A stretch of 64,000 bases of DNA, from contig CAWAHD010000002.1 in the NCBI GenBank assembly GCA_963781785.1, positions 1,736,001-1,800,000 of the forward strand, read 5' to 3'. The notes under the pieces were generated by a model that was not told the DNA's origin, searched no databases, and saw only the letters and a program-made list of their open reading frames with translations. This document shows, piece by piece, positions 11,289 to 20,216 of this stretch (its first letter is position 1; every line of letters begins with the position of its first letter). The translations under genes and the position numbers were made by a program. Origin of the DNA: CAWAHD01 sp963781785. Its GTDB lineage: Bacteria; Planctomycetota; Planctomycetia; Isosphaerales; Isosphaeraceae.

Positions 11289-12384
11289 CGAGGTGCCCTT
11301 TCAAAAGTGAGGAACGATCCCGGGCGATTGTGGCTAACAACGCCTGAGAGACTCTGGATGCCTGTCGACCGATTCCGATCTGACCTTCAGGGTGAAAGTT
11401 CGCAACGTTGCGACACGGACGCACGCCCTGCTGTCGTGCCCGCTTCGCTGGCTCTGCGACGTGGACTGCCAGCCCGGCCGTCCCCGCTGCTCATTTCCGC
11501 CCACCCCCGCGCAAGACTCCAGAACGAAGACCACCGAGGGCGGATCCGACTGTCGTTTTCTGTAAATGCGCCCGAAGTCAGTCACCTGGCGCGATCGCCA
11601 AACGCTGTCGAGCAACCAGGCGCGGCCGGAAAAGCACTCATCACCCTCCCTGATGGTTCCGCGACAAAGGCCGGCCTTTCCCAGAAGACATGCCTACTGG
11701 ACACGACGCTTCGGTTCCCGAGACTTCGCCATTGACCTCGCGCTGTTCGCCCGGCAGAGAACGACGGACGACACCGAAGTGAACGACCCGCAAATTCTCA
11801 TCTGTAAACAAAAGACTTCTTCGCGCCCAACATATTTACTGTGATGAGAATGTCCGCATTCGGTCGCTCGTCTTACGATGAGTTGCGAGTGAGCGGACAT
11901 ATTGCGCGCCGAAAAATCGCGCGTCAAGAAAAAACTCGATCGAATTTCAAGAAATGTGGTCATTTCAAACAAGCGTCTTATTTTGGCACAGTGATGACAG
12001 AAACACTCCTAATCGGGCTAGTTTGTCCCGTAAGAGCCCCTCGCCCGATCTCCGGCCCCACGGGAAAAGCGAGTGTCGAGTGCAAGCGCATCCGCCAACA
12101 GTTTGAAGCCCGCTACCTGAAACCGTGAACAACGCAGTTCGACCACTTTCACGCTGTATCGCAATGGTTGTTCTCGACCTGAGGCCTGCCGTGCTTGAGC
12201 GACCTGATTGAAGGTGATGGTCGCGAACTCGCTTGCTCGGGGACAGGCCGGACTCGAACCCAATGACCTCGCGGACGACAATGGTGGGCACCACTGTGAG
12301 AGCGGCTGGCGAGGTGATGACGGCGCGGCTAGCGTCGCTCTTCGACCGGCCGCGATCAAGCTCGCCCCAGAGGAGAACCGCACG
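11289..12384. other. Intergenic region with a lower-GC core and an inverted repeat
   Basis: No convincing gene is present; short open frames here overlap one another and match no known family. The stretch from about 11810 to 12010 is visibly richer in A and T than its surroundings (runs such as TTTCAAGAAA and CTTATTTTGG). It carries a perfect 8-bp inverted repeat, ATGTCCGC at 11850-11857 and GCGGACAT at 11893-11900, able to close a hairpin with a 35-base loop. It lies between the divergent starts of the giant surface protein and the NTF2-like gene, so it probably holds promoters for one or both. I could not assign -35/-10 pairs with confidence. Confidence 0.5.
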
Positions 12385-12957
12385 ATGTTTCCGCTTGATC
12401 TCGCGAAGCTGACGCCCGAAGCGCGGGCTATGGTCGATTTGTGGGAGCAGCACCTGAAGTCCGAGTTTCAAGACAAGGACTCGGGCGCTTCCTGCGACAC
12501 GATGGTCGCACACCCTTATGTCAACCACGTGCCGGTCTTGACCGGAGGCGTCGGCCGGCCGCAACTGGAACACTTCTACGGCCGGTACTTCATCCCCGGC
12601 ATGCCCCCTGACGTGGAGATGATTCCGATCTCGCGGACCGTCGGCTACGACCGCATCGTGGACGAGTTCGTCTTTCGCTGTACGCACACGGTCGCGATGG
12701 AATGGCTGTTGCCCGGGGTGCCGCCGACAGGGCGGCGGTTGGAGCTGGTCATGGTAGTGGTCGTCTCCTTCGAGGGCGGCAAGATCCACCACGAGCACAT
12801 CCACTGGGACCAGGCCTCGGCTCTGGTGCAACTGGGTCTCGTTGACCCGGCCAAGCTCCCGGTGTCCGGGGCCGAGGCCGCCCGTAAGATGCTCGAACCC
12901 GCGGCCCTGCCGTCAAACCTCCTCATGAAGCGGACGATCACCGACGAACGGCTGTGA
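12385..12957 (+). CDS. SnoaL/NTF2-like family protein
   Basis: A 190-residue soluble protein of the cone-shaped alpha+beta barrel type (SnoaL/NTF2-like). Visible hallmarks are an N-terminal helix (EARAMVDLWEQHLKSEF), a loop region with the phrase PYVNHVPVLTGGVGRPQLEHFY, a central strand ending FVFRCTHTVAMEW, and a final strand VVVVSFEGGKIHHEHIHWD, the usual 'function of barrel wall' signature of the superfamily. The start at 12385 is supported by AGGAG at 12371-12375; the frame extends upstream to 12208 without a ribosome site. The substrate is not readable from sequence; relatives include ester cyclases, isomerases and non-enzymatic binding proteins. It stands alone, ahead of the mutasome promoter. 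Confidence 0.75.
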   Translation: MFPLDLAKLTPEARAMVDLWEQHLKSEFQDKDSGASCDTMVAHPYVNHVPVLTGGVGRPQLEHFYGRYFIPGMPPDVEMIPISRTVGYDRIVDEFVFRCTHTVAMEWLLPGVPPTGRRLELVMVVVVSFEGGKIHHEHIHWDQASALVQLGLVDPAKLPVSGAEAARKMLEPAALPSNLLMKRTITDERL

Positions 12958-13035
12958 GCCTCTTCGCCTGATCGCGGCTCGATCACGTCGCGCACCCGAT
13001 CGTAAAGATCAGCGAGAATTCTGAACAAAACACCA

Positions 13036-13065
13036 TTGACAACCACCTGTACAAATAGGTAGTAT
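13036..13065 (+). promoter_or_regulatory. Sigma70-like promoter with overlapping dyad operator for imuA-imuB-dnaE2
   Basis: TTGACA at 13036-13041 and TAGTAT at 13060-13065 are separated by 18 bases, a good housekeeping promoter about 40 bases ahead of the imuA start. Between them lies an interrupted palindrome: arms ACCACCT (13042-13048) and AGGTAGT (13057-13063) around eight bases, with six of seven positions paired. A dyad filling the spacer and touching the -10 box is the classical position for a repressor such as LexA. The sequence is not the E. coli or Bacillus LexA box, so the regulator is unidentified; damage inducibility is inferred from the genes downstream. Confidence 0.6.
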
Positions 13066-13103
13066 TCCCTGATCGCGTTCCTCGCTGTCGTCAGGAGTTG
13101 CCC

Positions 13104-13836
13104 ATGTCCGGACAATCAAACCACGCGCGTCGAGACGTTCGGCAGACTGTCCAGGAACTTCGGAAGCATCTCGGGGTATTCTCCTTCCAGGGCAGCGTGC
13201 CCAGTGCTGAATCCACCATGGACGGCTTGGTGCCCGAGCTCGGACTTCGGCCAGGCAGCATCGTCGAGTGGTTGGTGGCCAGACCGGGGGCGGGAGCGGT
13301 GACATCCGCTTTGCAGATCATGTCGCGATCTCCAGGAGGACGAGAAGTCTGGGCATTTGTGGATCCGGCTCGGGAGTGCTATGTCCCTGCTTTATCAGGT
13401 TGGGGCATCGATCCCGGCAGAACGCTTCTTGTCAACCCAGCGACTCTCAAGGACACATGCTGGGCAATCGAGCAGTGCCTGCGTTGTCCCGGTGTATCGG
13501 CCACATGGGCATGGGTAGACAGAGCGGATTCCCGAGCGGGTCCATCGCCGCTGGCAACTGGCCGCGGAAGTGGGTGAAGGTGTGGGCCTGTTCTTTCGGC
13601 CGGTCAGGGCGCAACGGGAACCTGTATGGGCAGACCTACGACTACTGGTCACCCCGCTGACTGGAGGACAAGGAGAAACCAGGCGGGTGCAGATCGACGT
13701 GTTATATCGCCGGGGCGGCCTCGGAGGCACGGCCCAGGTGTGGGAGATCGACCATGCCTCGGGTGTTGTGCGTCTGGTTCCCAAAGTGGCCGCTCCAACG
13801 AGCGTGGAGCGTAAGGCCCGAGCTTGGCAGGGCTGA
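13104..13836 (+). pseudogene. imuA: ImuA-like mutasome accessory protein, one frameshift
   Basis: A RecA-superfamily-related accessory protein (ImuA/SulA-like) that acts with ImuB and the error-prone polymerase DnaE2 in damage-induced mutagenesis. The N-terminal part has LGLRPGSIVEWLVARPGAGA, matching the family phrase around the degenerate P-loop position, and RECYVPALSGWGIDPGRTLLV, the usual segment before the second half. The frame breaks at 13521-13526 (AGAGCGG, one base too many); the next frame continues with the family-typical segment from HRRWQLAAEVGEGVGLFFRP to QREPVWADLRLLV and stops at 13836. The ATG at 13104 has AGGAG at 13093-13097. The 3' end overlaps imuB by 83 bases. Length with the shift repaired is about 243 residues, normal for ImuA. 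Confidence 0.75.
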
Positions 13837-15265
13837 ACTTGCACTATTCGCCGGCCAGAATCAGCGACCAGCGATTACTGTGTGCAGTTCGAGAGCCGAG
13901 CGCTCGGGCATCCACATCGGTCAACCCCTGGCCGAGGCCAGATCGCTCGCACCGAAAGCTGTCTTCCTTCCGGCTGATCACGTCGCTGACCGCAGTGCCC
14001 TCTGTCAACTGGCGGTCGATTGTCAACGATTCACGCCTCTGGTCGGTCTGGAAGAGGGTGATCATCCCGAGTCGCTGTTCTGTGATGTCAGCGGTTGCAC
14101 ACATCTGTGGAATGGAGAGGACAGATTTCTCCAGGCTGTCGGAGTCTACTGGAAAAGTCGAGGCTATTCCATTCAGCTCGCGCTGGCCTCCACGATGGGA
14201 GCGTCCTGGGCGCTTGCGCATACCTCGACCGGCTACGGTGGTGCAAGTGGGGGACGAGGAAGCAGATTTATCGGGACTTTCCGTCGCGGCGCTGCGGTTG
14301 CCGCCGGCCGTCCTGGAGCGCCTCGAAGCCCTGGGGCTGTGGACGATCGGCGATGTGCTAGGACTGCCGCGCCGAGACCTGGCCAGCCGGTTTGGTGCAA
14401 TCTTGCCGCAGCGACTGGACCAGGCGCTGGGCCTCCTGCCGGAGACCTTTGTCTGCGAGCGTCTCAAAGAGCCGCTCTCGGCTGTCCGCGAGTGGGAAGT
14501 GCCCATTGACGACCGCTTTGCCATTGCCCTCGTGTGCCGGCAACTGCTGCGGGAGCTTCTCTCGAAGGCCGAGCGTCAGCGGCATGGGTCTTCAGGAACT
14601 GGAAGGGGAGCTACGAACCGAGGCAGATCCAGTCCGGATCGGAATTCGGCTTGTGGAGCCAACGCGAGACGAACAGCATCTTGCCCAGCTCGCCGAGCTC
14701 CAGTTGGAGCGGCGAACATGGTCTGGGGGCTTGGTCGCCATTCGCTGGGACGCGGTGCGACTCGGGCGGCCCAAGCAAGCTCAGGGATGTTGGTTCGGCG
14801 ACGATGCTCAGACGACAACGTCACGGGCGTTCAACAGCCTGGTCGATCGACTCAGCAGCCGGCTGGATGCCCGTGCCGTGCTTCGGGTCGAAGTCCTTCC
14901 CGACTCACAGCCGGAGTACGCGGTCCGACTCGTCCCGTGGACGAGCGCTGACCCTCCCAGGAACGGACGGCTTCCGGTTGCCCGCGGAACACTCGCGCGG
15001 TCGTCCGCTCCGGCTCCTGGGCAGCCCTCTGCCGATCGAGGTGTCCTCGATTGTTCCGGATGGTCCGCCAATCCGAATGGCGTGGCAAAGACAAGACTGT
15101 CGCGTGGTCCGATCGTGGGGGCCGGAGCGGATTGCGACCGGCTGGTGGCGCGCGCAGGACGTCGAGCGCGACTATTACCGCACCGAATGGGAAGACGGCA
15201 CCCAGGTATGGATCTATCGCGACCAGAAGAGCGGTCGCTGGTTTCTGCACGGCTTCTTCGACTGA
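13754..15265 (+). pseudogene. imuB: ImuB, Y-family polymerase-like mutasome protein, three frameshifts
   Basis: ImuB is a catalytically inactive Y-family DNA polymerase relative that bridges DnaE2 to the sliding clamp. It starts MPRVLCVWFPKWPLQRAW, the standard ImuB N-terminus, and carries LFCDVSGCTHLWNGE, ERLEALGLWTIGDVLGLPR (helix-hairpin-helix-like) and a C-terminal RIATGWWRAQDVERDYYRTE, YRDQKSGRWFLHGFFD, all typical of the family. Reading it requires moving frame near 14225-14232, 14577-14584 and 14958-14966; each shift is +1, so three extra bases restore the original phase. Repaired length is about 503 residues, the normal size. Strong conservation after each break argues for very recent damage or for sequencing indels. 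It begins inside imuA and ends 6 bases before dnaE2, as in an operon. Confidence 0.8.
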
Positions 15266-15271
15266 CCTGTC

Positions 15272-18200
15272 ATGCCCGAACAGCCTCCTTCCAAACTTCA
15301 TGTGCCGGCGCTCGAGCGGGACTTGATTCCCGAGGCGACACCGCCGGTCGCTTACGTCGAGCTCCATTGCAAGACAAACTTCTCCTTTCTGGAAGGAGCG
15401 TCCCATCCCGACGAGCTGGTCGCCCAGGCGGCCAGGCTGGGCTATGCCGGGCTGGCGGTCACCGATCGAAACAGTCTGGCGGGTGCAGTTCGTGCTCACA
15501 TCGCCGCCAAGGAGGCCGGTCTCAAACTGGTGATCGGAGCCGAAGTCACGCTTGTCGATGCCAGCCCCGTTCTGCTGTGGGCGATGAACCGTGACGGTTA
15601 CGGCCGGCTCTGTCGACTCTTGACCAAAGGCCGTCGTCAGGCTCCCAAGGGAGAATGTCGCCTTGCCTTTCAGACGTCGCCGAGCACGCCAGCGGCTTGC
15701 TCGCCGGCCTTTTGCTTCCGCTGGCGAACGATCTCCCTGCGGAATTGCTCAAGTGGCGCGAAATCTTTCATGATCGAACCTACGCGGTGGCCGAGTTGCA
15801 TCGCGGTCTGGGCGATGGGCGGCGACTTGCCGGGTGGCAACGTGCGGCTTCTCTAGCGCGCGTGCCATTGATCGCCGCGGGGGATGTCCATTACCACGAC
15901 GCCAGGCGGCGCTATCTTCAGGATGTGCTCACCGCGATTCGACTCAAGACGACCGTTGCCGAGCTGGGCGCGGCTCGCTTTCCTAACGGCGAGCGGCGGC
16001 TCCTGGCAATCGACGAGATCCTGCCGCTCTTCGCGTCGTGTCCGGCTGCTGTCTCGCTCACCGCCCAGGTCGCCAGCCGCTGCACGTTCTCGCTCGATGA
16101 ATTGCGCTATGAATATCCGGAGGAACTCTGCCCCGCCGGCGAGACGCCGTCTTCCTACCTGGCGCGGCTCGACCTGGGCCGGGGCTAGTGAGCGTTACCC
16201 CACCGGCGTCCCGATCAAGGTGAGCCAGTTGATCGAGCGGGAGCTGGCCATCATCGAAGATCTCAATTACGCAGCCTATTTCCTGACCGTCTGGGATCTC
16301 GTCCGCTTTGCCCGCGCGCAGGGTATCCTCTGCCAGGGACGCGGCTCTGCGGCCAACTCGGCCGTCTGTTATTGCCTGGGAGTCACGGCGGTTGACCCAG
16401 ACCGGATCGATGTCCTCTTTGAGCGATTCATCTCCAGAGAGCGGGCCGAGGCCCCGGACATCGACATCGACTTCGAGCATCAACGCAGGGAAGAAGTGAT
16501 TCAATATATCTACGAGAAGTACGGGCGGGAACGGTCCGGGATGACGGCGGAATTGATCACTTACCGGCCTCGATCCGCTGTACGGGACGTCGGCAAGGCA
16601 CTGGGCCTGTCGCTCGACCGGCTCGACGCGCTGGCCGGTGCGATCGGTCATTCCGACGCCGGCGGCAAGTTGCTCCTGGGTGTGTCCGAGGCAGGCCTCG
16701 ATCCAGCCTGCCGGCTCAGCCGGCAGTTGATCCATCTCGTTCGCGAGATCCTCGGCTTTCCCCGCCACCTGTCCCAACACGTCGGTGGCATGATCCTGAC
16801 TCGCCTGCCGTTGTGCGAGATTGTGCCGATCGAGAACGCAACCATGCCCGGCCGCACCGTCGTCGAGTGGGACAAGGATGATCTGGACGCCCTGGGCATC
16901 CTCAAGGTGGATTGTCTGGCGCTCGGGATGCTCTCGGCCATCCGGCGGAGTCTGGATCTGCTCAAAGAACACACCGGCCAATCGTTGACCCTGGCCACCA
17001 TTCCGCCGGAAGACCCCGCTGTCTACGAGATGATCCAGCGAGCCGACACGGTCGGCGTCTTTCAGATCGAATCGCGCGCCCAGATGAGCATGTTGCCGCG
17101 GCTGAGGCCGAAGGAGTTCTACGATCTGGTCGTCGAGGTGGCGATTGTCCGCCCTGGTCCGATCCAGGGAAAGATGGTCCACCCGTACCTCCGGCGCCGC
17201 TGCGGCCAGGAGCGCGTGGAATACCCCAGCGAAGCCGTGCGCGACGTCCTCAAGAAGACCCTCGGTGTGCCGCTCTTTCAAGAGCAGGCCATGAAGCTCG
17301 TGGTCGTCGCGGCCGGATTCACTCCCGGTGAAGCGGATCAACTGCGGCGCGCGATGGGCGCCTGGCGGCGGACCGGCATCATCAACCAGTTCGAACAGAA
17401 ATTGATCGACGGCATGCTTGGTAACGGCTACTCGGAGCAATTCGCCCGCAGCCTTTTTCGACAGATTGAAGGTTTCGGCTCATATGGCTTCCCGGAATCG
17501 CATGCCGCGTCGTTTGCGCTTTTGGTCTATGTCTCTGCATGGATCAAATGTCATTATCCCGCGGTGTTCCTGGCCGCGATCCTCAACAGCCAGCCCATGG
17601 GTTTCTATGGACCGGCGCAACTGGTGTCCGACGCTCGCCGCCACGGTGTCGAGGTTCTTCCTGTTGACGTCAATCAAAGCGATTGCGACAGCACGCTCGA
17701 GCGCTCTCTGGAGGGCGGCATGCTGGCCGTGCGGCTAGGCTGGAGGGCGGTCAGAGGAATGTCGCAAACCGCGGCCGAGACAATCGTTCGCGAGCGCCGC
17801 AGCGGACCGTTCACATCGTATGGGGAGTTCGTTGCGCGGACTGGCCTCACGACGGCGGTTCTGTCCCGATTGGCGGCGGCCGATGCGTTCCGCTCGCTCG
17901 GTCTATCGCGTCGTCCAGCCTACTGGATGGCCCTGGCAACAACCCCGCCCGAGCCGCTTTTTGCCGATCTTGCCGACGAAGATCTGCCGCTCCTGCCGCG
18001 GCTTTCGCCCCCTGAGGAAGTCATTCACGACTACCATGCCCAGGGACTGTCGCTGAGGGGCCATCCTTTCAACCCGTTGCGCGCGTCTCTGGACAAGCAA
18101 CGCATCGTCCCGGCGTCTGCACTTGAGAGCTTGAAATCCAACCGGCGCTATCGGGTCGCCGGCCTGGTCCTTTTGAGACAGCGCCCGGGCACCGCCAAGG

Positions 18201-18425
18201 GGATCACATTCATGACGCTCGAAGATGAAACCGGCACCGTCAATCTGATCGTCCGGCCGCATGTGTGGGAGCGGTTTCGCCGCGTCCGCCAACCAGGCCC
18301 GAGCACTCATCGCCACGGGGTTGCTGCAAAAACAGGATGGAGTCATCCATATGATCGTGAGTGCACTGGAAGATATGACCACGCAGCTCCCCAATCTGGG
18401 CCACATATCACGAGACTTTCACTGA
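15272..18425 (+). pseudogene. dnaE2: Error-prone DNA polymerase DnaE2, three frameshifts
   Basis: A second C-family replicative-type polymerase used for translesion synthesis with ImuA and ImuB. The N-terminal PHP domain (AYVELHCKTNFSFLEGAS), the catalytic aspartates in PDIDIDF, the motif GRGSAANSAVCYCLG, the fingers region FGSYGFPESHAASFALLVY and a C-terminal OB domain (NRRYRVAGLVLLRQRPGT) are all present. Frames change near 15665 (one base missing), 16168-16172 (one extra, just before a TAG that would truncate the protein at 16188) and 18284-18292 (one extra C). After the last repair the protein ends GHISRDFH at 18425, the usual DnaE2 tail, giving about 1050 residues. The start 15272 follows the imuB stop by 6 bases. 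If the shifts are real the polymerase is non-functional. Confidence 0.85.
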
Positions 18426-18540
18426 TCCCCCGACTCCAGGGCTGCTTGCAAGCTTTGCCCATGCTGCCTTAGTATCAAGTGTAGCTGCGCCCGGTCCGGT
18501 TGCACACGGCAGCCATTTCTGCGTCTCCCAGGTGATCCCC

Positions 18541-19218
18541 ATGAAACCTCAGATCTCGATCGCCCAGCTCCTCGCTGTCATGGTGCCAATCGCGGTCGGG
18601 CTGGCGGCAGTCACGAACCCGACTCCCTTCTGGGAGGCGAGCATCTTCGCGCTCACATTGCTCATGCTGTTCGCCGCGATTGTTGCTGCCATTTACCGGA
18701 CCAAAGGCGCCCGAGCATTTTGCCTGGGATTCTCGGTATTCGGTTGGGGCATCTATCTTTTGTGCTCAGGAGTTTCGTTCGAATTCGGCTCCTCCAGCCG
18801 CTATCAAAACATCAGTCCTTTCTGGCCGGACATCGAGGACGACGGTCCTCCGCTCAGGGATTTGATCAAGAATCTGATCGACTATCTGCAATTTTACCGC
18901 GCGACCGTCCCGAGATCGGTGGGTGAAAAGATCCAGGTCCAGTGGGGAAACCCTTCGACCTACTATCCTTCCTCCGTGCTGGAGATCAAAGACAACAAGT
19001 ACAAGATCCGATATGACAGCGATCCCCAAGGTATCTACGATGAATGGGTGGGCGCCGGTCGGATCAAGCTCGGGAACCTCGCTCGATCCTATCGTATTGG
19101 CGAGCTGCTCTTTACTCTTCTGTTCGCACTCACAGGCGGTCTGATCGCTCGCTATCTGTACGCGACCACGAAGCCGAACGACCCGGCCAACCCGCCGCAG
19201 TCGCCGAGTGTACCGTAA
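18541..19218 (+). CDS. Planctomycete membrane protein with C-terminal Tudor-like domain
   Basis: A 225-residue protein beginning MKPQISIAQLLAVM, the usual start of a planctomycete-specific membrane family. Three hydrophobic segments occupy roughly residues 9-25, 32-54 and 60-75; a fourth lies near the C-terminus (LLFTLLFALTGGLIARYLY). Between them a soluble loop holds KIQVQWGNPSTYYPSSVLEI, KYKIRYD and DEWVGAGRIKL, the spacing of a Tudor/agenet-like barrel (W..YPA.VL...KY.IHY.....DEWV). The binding partner of this domain in bacteria is not established. The ATG at 18541 has an AGGTGAT-like site upstream; a GTG nine bases earlier is possible. It follows dnaE2 on the same strand but there is no functional reason to link them. 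Confidence 0.65.
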   Translation: MKPQISIAQLLAVMVPIAVGLAAVTNPTPFWEASIFALTLLMLFAAIVAAIYRTKGARAFCLGFSVFGWGIYLLCSGVSFEFGSSSRYQNISPFWPDIEDDGPPLRDLIKNLIDYLQFYRATVPRSVGEKIQVQWGNPSTYYPSSVLEIKDNKYKIRYDSDPQGIYDEWVGAGRIKLGNLARSYRIGELLFTLLFALTGGLIARYLYATTKPNDPANPPQSPSVP

Positions 19219-19359
19219 ACGTGTGCGACGCGACGCCTCTCGAGCGAGATTCACTCTCCGGCCACGTCACGATGTCGAGGAAAGCTCGATGGCCGCCGAT
19301 CGTCGATTACAAGAGCGCAGAGACGCACAGGTTTCCCGCTTGCCTCGAGGACTATTGCT

Positions 19360-19968
19360 TTGAAAGATGATTCGCGAAAGGGCGCTGCGGTTACAGATCC
19401 TGTGCCACCGCACCTTCGGCCGGGGCATTGGCTCGCCATCGCGTCAGTCCTCGTGCTCGCGGCGGTTTCGCTTCGATTCGAGGGTCACCGGTGGTGGTGC
19501 CGTTGCGGACGTCTTTTTCCCTGGTCGGGCGACATCCACAGCAGCCACAATTCTCAGCACCTCGTTGACCCCTACAGCTTCACACACGTCCTTCACGGGA
19601 TGTTGCTCTACGCTCTGCTTCGGCCACTCGGGCGAACACGGGGGTGGGGCACCCGGCTGGTCCTTGTGCTCACCCTCGAAGTACTCTGGGAGATCGCAGA
19701 GAACTCGGAAGCCGTGATCGAGAGATACCGTCGGGCGACGATTGCCCTGGGGTACATCGGTGACAGCGTGTTCAACTCCTTCGGTGACATCGCATCGTGC
19801 GCTGTCGGTTTTCTTCTCGCCACGCGGTTGCCCGTCCGATGGTCAATCCTGCTGTTCTTCGCGGTCGAGGCAACGATGCTCGCTGCCTACCGCGATTCAT
19901 TCCTCCTCAACGTATTGATGCTCGCCTACCCGATCGAAGCCATCAAGTCCTGGCAGACGGCTCGTTGA
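19360..19968 (+). CDS. DUF2585 (UPF0314) family membrane protein
   Basis: A 202-residue integral membrane protein. The family signature is clear: WWCRCGRLFPWSGDIHSSHN followed by SQHLVDPYSFTHVLHGMLLY, then EVLWEIAENSEAVIERYR and GYIGDSVFNSFGDIASC. These conserved His, Asp and Glu residues sit at the ends of predicted membrane helices and could bind a metal, but no function has been shown for the family. At least four hydrophobic helices are visible. The start is a TTG at 19360 with GAGG about nine bases upstream; no ATG lies between it and the conserved core. It is followed by a 250-base gap before the next gene on the same strand. Confidence 0.75.
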   Translation: MKDDSRKGAAVTDPVPPHLRPGHWLAIASVLVLAAVSLRFEGHRWWCRCGRLFPWSGDIHSSHNSQHLVDPYSFTHVLHGMLLYALLRPLGRTRGWGTRLVLVLTLEVLWEIAENSEAVIERYRRATIALGYIGDSVFNSFGDIASCAVGFLLATRLPVRWSILLFFAVEATMLAAYRDSFLLNVLMLAYPIEAIKSWQTAR

Positions 19969-20216
19969 CTCGCGGAGGATGAGGAGGAGAGGATGTCGAA
20001 CTTGCGGATCGATTCGTCGCCCGGAGGTTTCTTCGACATCGAGCGTCTCGCTCTCACACTCGGATCGCGCGACCCGCCCCATCGAGATTGATTCATGATG
20101 ACAAGCAAGGAAAGCGAACTGGTGCCAGTCTTACAAGTTGATCATCCCGCGGCCCGGGCCCCCACGGTAGAATTGAGAGTGGAGAAGTAAATCCACACTC
20201 GGGGACCCACCGATCC

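Noticed and set aside
13042..13063. Canonical LexA box at the imuA promoter
   Set aside because: A dyad is present, but neither the CTGT-N8-ACAG nor the GAAC-N4-GTTC pattern is matched.
16058..17440. 460-codon minus-strand frame
   Set aside because: Complement of dnaE2; no family resemblance.
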